Assembly (NCBI RefSeq): GCF_030345095.1
Contig: NZ_CP128360.1
Location: 3,968,001-4,032,000, forward strand
Direction of reading: 5' to 3'
Source: Solwaraspora sp. WMMA2056
GTDB taxonomy: Bacteria; Actinomycetota; Actinomycetes; Mycobacteriales; Micromonosporaceae
DNA: 64,000 nucleotides
Each line of letters begins with the position of its first letter. The first letter of the stretch is position 1. Position numbers and translations under genes: made by a program. This document shows positions 59,350 through 64,000 of this stretch, piece by piece. The notes beneath the pieces were generated by a model, which saw only the letters and a program-made list of their open reading frames with translations, ran no database searches and was not told the origin of the DNA.

Positions 59350-61044
59350 GTGCTGGTAGCGGTGACGGCGGGACCTGGCGGCGGCGGATCACTGCGCCCG
59401 CTGCGACCCGACGGGCAGCCGGCCGGCCCGGCCGAGCCGACCGCCGACCTGGCCGCCCGGATCACCGGTCACCCCGCCGGGCCCGGTGCGTCCGGGCCGG
59501 CCCGGTGGCTGTGGGCCGCGACGGGTGCGATCTACCCGGGCCTGCTGCGCGCCGGCGTACGGGTCGACCGTTGCCACGACGTCGAGTTGACCGAGGCGCT
59601 GCTGCTCGGCCACGCCGGCCGCTGGGGTGAGCCCCGGTCGCTCGCCGCCGCGTACGCCCGGCTCACCGGTGCGCCGGTGCCGCCCGACCCGCCGACGCAC
59701 GCCGCCGAACCACCCGGGCACGGCCAGCCGGCCCTCTTCGACGACCTGCCGGCGGCGGCGAGAGTCGCCGATCCGCTCGACGCACTGTGCCGGGTCTACG
59801 CCGACCAGCAGCGCCGGGTCGCCGCCACCGAACGCCCCGACCGGTTCCGGCTGCTGGTCGCCGCCGAATCGGCCGGGGCGCTGGTCGCCGCCGAGATGGG
59901 CGCCACCGGGCTGCCCTGGCGGGCCGACCGGCACGACGCGCTGCTGACCGAGCTGCTCGGCCCGCCGTCGCCGGTCGGTGGGCAGCCCCGCCGGCTGGCC
60001 GAGCTGTCCGCGCGGATCGCCGCCGCGTTCGGCGTACGGCAGTTGCACGCCGACTCGCCGGCGGAGGTGCTGCGCGCCTTCGCCCGCGCCGGCATCAGCC
60101 TGCCCAACACCCGCGCCTGGGTGCTGCGCGGCGTCGACCATCCGGCCGTACCGCTGCTGATCGAATACAAGGAACTGCACCGGATCTGGACCGCGCACGG
60201 CTGGGCGTGGCGCGACGCCTGGGTGCGCGACGGCCGGTTCCGACCCGAGTACGTCCCCGGCGGCGTCGTCTCCGGCCGCTGGGCGACCCGGGGCGGCGGC
60301 GCGCTGCAGATCCCCAAAGTGGTCCGGCGGGCCGCCGTCGCCGACCCGGGCTGGACGTTCGTCGTCGCCGACGCGGCCCAACTGGAGCCACGGGTGCTCG
60401 CCGCGATGTCCGGTGACCGGCGGCTGGCCACCGCCGCTGCCGCCGGAGACCTGTACGCCGCGTTGGCCCACGACGCGTTCGGCGGCGACCGGGACAAGGC
60501 CAAGGTGGCGCTGCTCGGCGCCATGTACGGCCAGACCGGTGGTGCCGCCGTGCCGGCGCTGGCGGTGCTGCGGCGCAACTACCCGGTCGCCTTCGAGTAC
60601 GTGGAGGCCGCCGCCCGTACCGGTGAATCCGGCGGACTGGTCCGCTCCTGGCTGGGCCGGACCTGCCCGGCCGCCGGCACGGCCGGCCTGGCCGACCCCG
60701 GCGTGGGCGAACCCGCCGGCGACCCGACGCCAGCGGAGCCGCCCGGTGCCGGCGCGCGGGCCCGTGGCCGGTTCACCCGCAACTTCGTCATCCAGGCCAC
60801 CGCCGCCGAGTGGGCGCTGATCCTGCTCGCCACCGTCCGTCAGGGCATCGCCGGCACCGCCGCCGAGCTGGTCTTCTTCCAGCACGACGAGGTGGTGGTG
60901 CACTGCCCGGCGGCGCAGGCCGACGAGGTGGTCGCCACGCTCGAGCAGTGCGCGCGGCGGGCCACCGCGATGCTGTTCGGCGACACCCCGGTCCGGGTGC
61001 CGTTGGACGTCGCGGTCGTCGACTGCTACGCCGACGCGGCGTGA
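59350..61044 (+). CDS. Family A DNA polymerase-like protein (3'-5' exonuclease/polymerase)
   Basis: A 564-residue protein of the actinobacterial bifunctional exonuclease/polymerase group. Polymerase motifs are intact: motif A VVADAAQLEPRVLAAMSGD, motif B RDKAKVALLGAMYGQTGG and motif C FFQHDEVVVHC. The N-terminal exonuclease-like part keeps little of the DEDD signature. I chose GTG 59350, where family members begin (VLVAVTAGPGGG), though the frame is open upstream to about 59137. It is a second, shorter PolA paralogue and probably acts in DNA repair. The 249 bases before it hold no gene I can support. Confidence 0.8.
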   Translation: MLVAVTAGPGGGGSLRPLRPDGQPAGPAEPTADLAARITGHPAGPGASGPARWLWAATGAIYPGLLRAGVRVDRCHDVELTEALLLGHAGRWGEPRSLAAAYARLTGAPVPPDPPTHAAEPPGHGQPALFDDLPAAARVADPLDALCRVYADQQRRVAATERPDRFRLLVAAESAGALVAAEMGATGLPWRADRHDALLTELLGPPSPVGGQPRRLAELSARIAAAFGVRQLHADSPAEVLRAFARAGISLPNTRAWVLRGVDHPAVPLLIEYKELHRIWTAHGWAWRDAWVRDGRFRPEYVPGGVVSGRWATRGGGALQIPKVVRRAAVADPGWTFVVADAAQLEPRVLAAMSGDRRLATAAAAGDLYAALAHDAFGGDRDKAKVALLGAMYGQTGGAAVPALAVLRRNYPVAFEYVEAAARTGESGGLVRSWLGRTCPAAGTAGLADPGVGEPAGDPTPAEPPGAGARARGRFTRNFVIQATAAEWALILLATVRQGIAGTAAELVFFQHDEVVVHCPAAQADEVVATLEQCARRATAMLFGDTPVRVPLDVAVVDCYADAA

Positions 61045-61113
61045 TCAGGCAGCGACCGCTACGTCGACGGGGGTGATCACGCGTCGGCTGCTACGCCGAC
61101 GGGCGTGATCACG
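61025..61113 (+). repeat. Three imperfect tandem units at the polymerase gene 3' end
   Basis: Units of about 23 bases, GCTACGCCGACG...GTGATCA, begin at 61025, 61058 and 61090. The first contains the last codons and stop of the polymerase gene. The units recur with a 32-33 base period and contain the palindrome TGATCA. The function is unclear. Confidence 0.55.
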
Positions 61114-61242
61114 TCGGCGGGCGGCCGGCCGACACCTGATCGGGAACTGATCGTTGGGACCGTTGTGCGTTCCATCGAGCCGGTGGCGGCGAACCCGCCG
61201 TGACCGGCCGCCCGGCAGAGCCTGTCGGGCAGCGTTGCGGGG

Positions 61243-61863
61243 GTGGCTCAGCTGAGTCGGATCGCGGGGATGATCATTGCAGCCGGTGGCGGCCGGCGCA
61301 TCGGAGGACCGGAGGCCCTGCTGTACCGGGGCGACCAGTTGCTGGTCGAACGGGCGCTGGGGCTGGTCCGGGAGACCGGCTGCGACCCGGTCGTGGTGGT
61401 GCTCGGCGCCGCCGCCGAACAGGTGCGCGACACCGCCGACCTGACCGGTGCCACCGTCGTGGTGAACCGGGCCTGGGGGACCGGTCTCGGGTCGTCGCTG
61501 CGGGTCGGCCTGGGCGCGCTCAGCGACGCCGACGTCGAGGCGGTCGTGGTGTTCCCGGTGAACATGCCGGGGATCACCGCCGACGCGCTGCGCCGGGTCG
61601 CCGCGTTGCCGTACCCGGAGACCCTGGTCTGCGCCACCTACGCGGGAACCCGTAGCTACCCGATGGTGTTCGGCCGCCGGCACTGGGCGGCGATCGCCAC
61701 CCTGGCCAACGCCGACGGGGGTGCCCGGCCGTACCTGCTGGCGCACAAAGGCGAGGTGATCGACATCTCCTGCGACGGAGTGGCCGAGGGCGGGCTGGTG
61801 GACACCCCCGAGTCGGTCGAGGAGTGGGGGCTGGCGGTGCCGGTGCAGCGCACCCCGGCCTGA
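61243..61863 (+). CDS. MobA-like nucleotidyltransferase family protein
   Basis: A 206-residue GT-A-fold protein of the MobA/MocA type. IAGMIIAAGGGRRIGGPEALLYRG corresponds to the nucleotide-binding loop (AAGxGxRxGxPK), but the usual Lys is Glu. The metal-binding D-x-P segment reads VFPVNMPGITADALR, with Asn in place of Asp. VVNRAWGTGLGSSLRVGL is well kept. The substitutions suggest altered or lost catalysis. GTG 61243 is the start that includes the whole first strand; no partner molybdenum genes are near. Confidence 0.7.
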   Translation: MAQLSRIAGMIIAAGGGRRIGGPEALLYRGDQLLVERALGLVRETGCDPVVVVLGAAAEQVRDTADLTGATVVVNRAWGTGLGSSLRVGLGALSDADVEAVVVFPVNMPGITADALRRVAALPYPETLVCATYAGTRSYPMVFGRRHWAAIATLANADGGARPYLLAHKGEVIDISCDGVAEGGLVDTPESVEEWGLAVPVQRTPA

Positions 61864-61883
61864 GGCGCGGCGATCTGGTCCGG

Positions 61884-62690
61884 TCAGCCGCCGGTGAAGC
61901 GTCGGGTGATGGTGGGGACGGCCAGGCCGACGATGGACAGCAGCGAGATGACGGTGAAGGCGGTACGCAGCACCACCACCTCGAACTTGCTGCCGGCCCG
62001 GATGGAGAAACGGTCCGAGGGGCCGATCATCTTCCACATCCGCCGGCCGATCGGAATCGGCCACAGGATCGGTACGCCGGCCCGGGTGACCAGGTCGCCG
62101 AGGATGTGCACGAAACAGCCCACGCCCATGGCGAAGCCGAGCATCGGATAGCCGCGGTCACCGGGCAGGTGCAGGTAGGTGAAGTACGCCGCACCGGCCG
62201 ACACCAGCGTCACGATGACCCAGCCGGCCCGTTTCGCCCACTCGTCGAACAGGCCGCGCAACGCCAGGCCGATCATGAAGAACAGGATGCCGATCACCGC
62301 CCACTTGCCGTACGCGGCGCAGAGCGCGGTGGTGCCCCAGCCGACCAGCACGGTGAACGGGATCGTGTGGGTCAGGGTGCGGTGGCCGTTGTTGCGGTGC
62401 GGGTCCTTGCTGAGCTTCGTCGCGTGGTAGACGCCGAGGGAGATCTTCTCGATGACCTCGGCGGCGAACAGCGACACCACCCCGAAGGTCCGGGCGACCG
62501 TCGCGCCGCCCTGGTTGCGGGTGACCTTGCCGGACAGGTCCAGGTCCGGGAAGAGTGCGCCGCCGGCGCAGACGGCGGTGCCGACCGCGATCATCAGCGG
62601 CGACTGCTCGTAGCCGGCGAACTGGTCGAGCGCCCAGGAACCGGCGAGCCACACGGTGGCACCGGACAGCGCGTGGGACGGACCCATCAT
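61884..62690 (-). CDS. YdjM-like membrane-bound metal-dependent hydrolase
   Basis: A 268-residue membrane protein of the YdjM/DUF457 group. GPSHALSGATVWLAG at the N-terminus, ALFPDLDLSGKVTRNQGGAT, HRTLTHTIPFTVLVGW and FVHILGDLVTRAGVPILWPI contain the conserved His/Asp residues. Several hydrophobic segments span the membrane. The family is predicted to be metal-dependent; substrate unknown. It is convergent with the MobA-like gene. Confidence 0.8.
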   Translation of the reverse strand: MMGPSHALSGATVWLAGSWALDQFAGYEQSPLMIAVGTAVCAGGALFPDLDLSGKVTRNQGGATVARTFGVVSLFAAEVIEKISLGVYHATKLSKDPHRNNGHRTLTHTIPFTVLVGWGTTALCAAYGKWAVIGILFFMIGLALRGLFDEWAKRAGWVIVTLVSAGAAYFTYLHLPGDRGYPMLGFAMGVGCFVHILGDLVTRAGVPILWPIPIGRRMWKMIGPSDRFSIRAGSKFEVVVLRTAFTVISLLSIVGLAVPTITRRFTGG

Positions 62691-62840
62691 GGTCGAGCAT
62701 CCTCCAAGGTCATCTTCTCGGCGGAGGTCACTCTGTCATGTGCCCGCGTGTCGGCGCGCACCGCACCCACCACTTAGGGCCAGCCGGCGGCCGACCCTTG
62801 GGGCCGGCCGACAGCCGACGATGGTCCACTGTGTATCAGG

Positions 62841-63608
62841 TCAGAGCACGCGGGTGACACCCTCGGTGCCGACACGTACGTCGAGCAGGTCCGGGTCCAT
62901 GTTGACGCACACCACCACCGAGGCGCCGACCGTGAGCGGTGCCAGCAGCCAGAACAGCGGGTGCTCGTGCTGGTCGGCATCGACGAGCACCCGGTCACCG
63001 GCGGTGATGTCGTGCTGCTCGGCGATCCCCAGCGCGACCGTGCGCAACTGTGCGTAGCTGGTCCCGTCGACACTCGCCGGGTCACCGGGGCTGATCAGCG
63101 CGTACTGCGGGGCCAGGCCGGCGTACCGGGCCGCCTCGGCGAGGAAGTCCCGGTAGCCCTCCGGCGGTGGGGCGCCCGGCGTGGCCCGGGCACCGACGTC
63201 GAGCACGAACCGGTGCCGGGCCTCGGGTACGTCCTCCAACCAGTCGTCGACCCGGCCGCGCGCGGCGAACACCGCGTCCAGCGGCTCGTCCGCACCCGGC
63301 TCCAGCACCGGCAGGCCGGCGGTCGCGGCCAGCCGGATCGACACCGACACCCCGATCGACCAGGCGCCGAGCAGCACGGCGGCGCTCTGCCAGTGCGGTG
63401 GCAGCAGCATCGCCGCCCGGTCGCCGGCACCGAGGCGGCACCCGTCACGCAGCAGCGCCGCCGTCCGGGCCGACCACGCCCCGAGCGCCGTCGCCGACAA
63501 CTCGGCGCGCTCCCCGGTCGCATCGTCGTAGCAGGTCAGCAGCGGTGCGCCGGCGTCAGCCGGCAGCCGGCGCCGACCCGGGGCACTGGCGAGAACGGAT
63601 GCGTCCAT
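62841..63608 (-). CDS. TIGR03089 family protein (AMP-binding-like)
   Basis: A 255-residue actinobacterial protein resembling the N-terminal half of acyl-CoA synthetases: PLLTCYDDATGERAELSATALGAWSARTA, LGAGDRAAMLLPPHWQSAAVLLGAWSIGV, PGDPASVDGTSYAQLRTVAL. It is much shorter than AMP-ligases and lacks their catalytic C-terminal domain, which fits TIGR03089. I used ATG 63608; a GTG four codons upstream is also possible. Confidence 0.75.
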   Translation of the reverse strand: MDASVLASAPGRRRLPADAGAPLLTCYDDATGERAELSATALGAWSARTAALLRDGCRLGAGDRAAMLLPPHWQSAAVLLGAWSIGVSVSIRLAATAGLPVLEPGADEPLDAVFAARGRVDDWLEDVPEARHRFVLDVGARATPGAPPPEGYRDFLAEAARYAGLAPQYALISPGDPASVDGTSYAQLRTVALGIAEQHDITAGDRVLVDADQHEHPLFWLLAPLTVGASVVVCVNMDPDLLDVRVGTEGVTRVL

Positions 63609-63648
63609 CACAGACTCCACGGTCGGTGCGGGCTGGTCGCTGCCGACC

Positions 63649-64000
63649 CTACCGGGTAGAGGTGCCCGGCACCCGTAACCGCGAGGCTACGTGGCGCAGT
63701 AGCGGCCAGGTCGGCGTCACGGGCCGCTCCGGTACACCGACGACCCGGCGCAGCAGCCGGTCGGCCTCGTCGGCGTCGATCCGCCGACGCGGGTCGCGCC
63801 GGAGCAGCCCGGCCAGCACCGGCCGCAGCGGGCCGGCCCGGGGTGCCGGGTCGGGCGGGGCGGTGGCCAGCGCCGTCAGGGTCGCCATCGGAGTGGACCG
63901 GGCGTATGGGGCGTGGCCCTGCACGGCGGCGTACAGCGTCGCGCCGAGCGACCACAGGTCGGCGGCCACGCTCGACACGCCGTCGCGGGCCCGCTCCGGG
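63649..64000 (-). CDS. Serine/threonine protein kinase, C-terminal part (runs off window)
   Basis: The frame is open to the window edge. It encodes the end of a Hanks-type kinase C-lobe: DLWSLGATLYAAVQGHAPY, then PLRPVLAGLLRRDPRRRIDA. The catalytic loop and N-lobe lie beyond position 64000. After the kinase fold only about 35 residues remain (VTPTWPLLRHVASRLRVPG), with no transmembrane segment or PASTA repeats. Confidence 0.82.
   Translation of the reverse strand, partial: PERARDGVSSVAADLWSLGATLYAAVQGHAPYARSTPMATLTALATAPPDPAPRAGPLRPVLAGLLRRDPRRRIDADEADRLLRRVVGVPERPVTPTWPLLRHVASRLRVPGTSTR

Overview
The window is high-GC DNA with pervasive ATGA/GTGA start-stop overlaps, a SARP regulator, XRE/DUF397 gene pairs, an AfsR-like NB-ARC protein and Tat-type signals. 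This points to a filamentous actinomycete; gene content and codon bias would fit Micromonosporaceae (inference). No rRNA, tRNA or replication origin was seen.

Region 1 (1-19,700) is one end of a secondary-metabolite cluster. It holds a glycosyltransferase, a SARP activator, and a divergently placed FAD monooxygenase. A long tightly coupled operon follows: ketoreductase, ACP, FabZ-type dehydratase, GcvT-like protein, a single-chain fusion of a ketosynthase and a chain-length-factor-like ketosynthase, nitroreductase, FAD oxidoreductase, epoxide-hydrolase-type enzyme, malonyl-CoA:ACP transacylase, two AcpS-fold proteins, two further tailoring-type proteins, a beta-helix protein and an ABC exporter. 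The set KS/CLF + KR + DH + ACP + MAT resembles a highly reducing type II polyketide synthase. The product is unknown.

Region 2 (19,900-40,800) is a defence island. It has two Uma2-family genes, a small CRISPR array with its own leader and a decayed cas2 tail, and an XRE/DUF397 pair. A decaying DUF559/HerA-like cassette follows, then a type I-G (formerly I-U) cas operon (csb1, csb2, cas3, a csb3/csx14-like subunit, cas4-cas1 fusion, cas2). After a second leader comes a 23-repeat array and a second XRE/DUF397 pair. The block cas2 tail - leader - array - DUF397 - XRE is present twice.

Region 3 (40,300-51,650) starts with a HIT / ThiL-like / methyltransferase operon and a DUF6879 pair. Next is a GNAT - NB-ARC/TPR receptor - small effector operon in which receptor and effector share a 15-residue motif typical of bacterial amyloid signalling. 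An IS3-family element then sits between a truncated TIGR03986-like type III CRISPR RAMP gene and a leaderless CRISPR array remnant that uses the same repeat. Two hypothetical genes, a third XRE/DUF397 pair and a VOC protein follow.

Region 4 (51,700-64,000) looks like ordinary chromosome. It has a pectinesterase behind a LacI-type palindrome, a winged-helix/pseudo-hydrolase fusion, an RpiR regulator with an NgcEFG-like amino-sugar ABC importer, a family A DNA polymerase, a MobA-like protein, a YdjM-like membrane protein, a TIGR03089 protein and the end of a Ser/Thr kinase.

All family assignments were made by eye from sequence motifs; no database search was possible.
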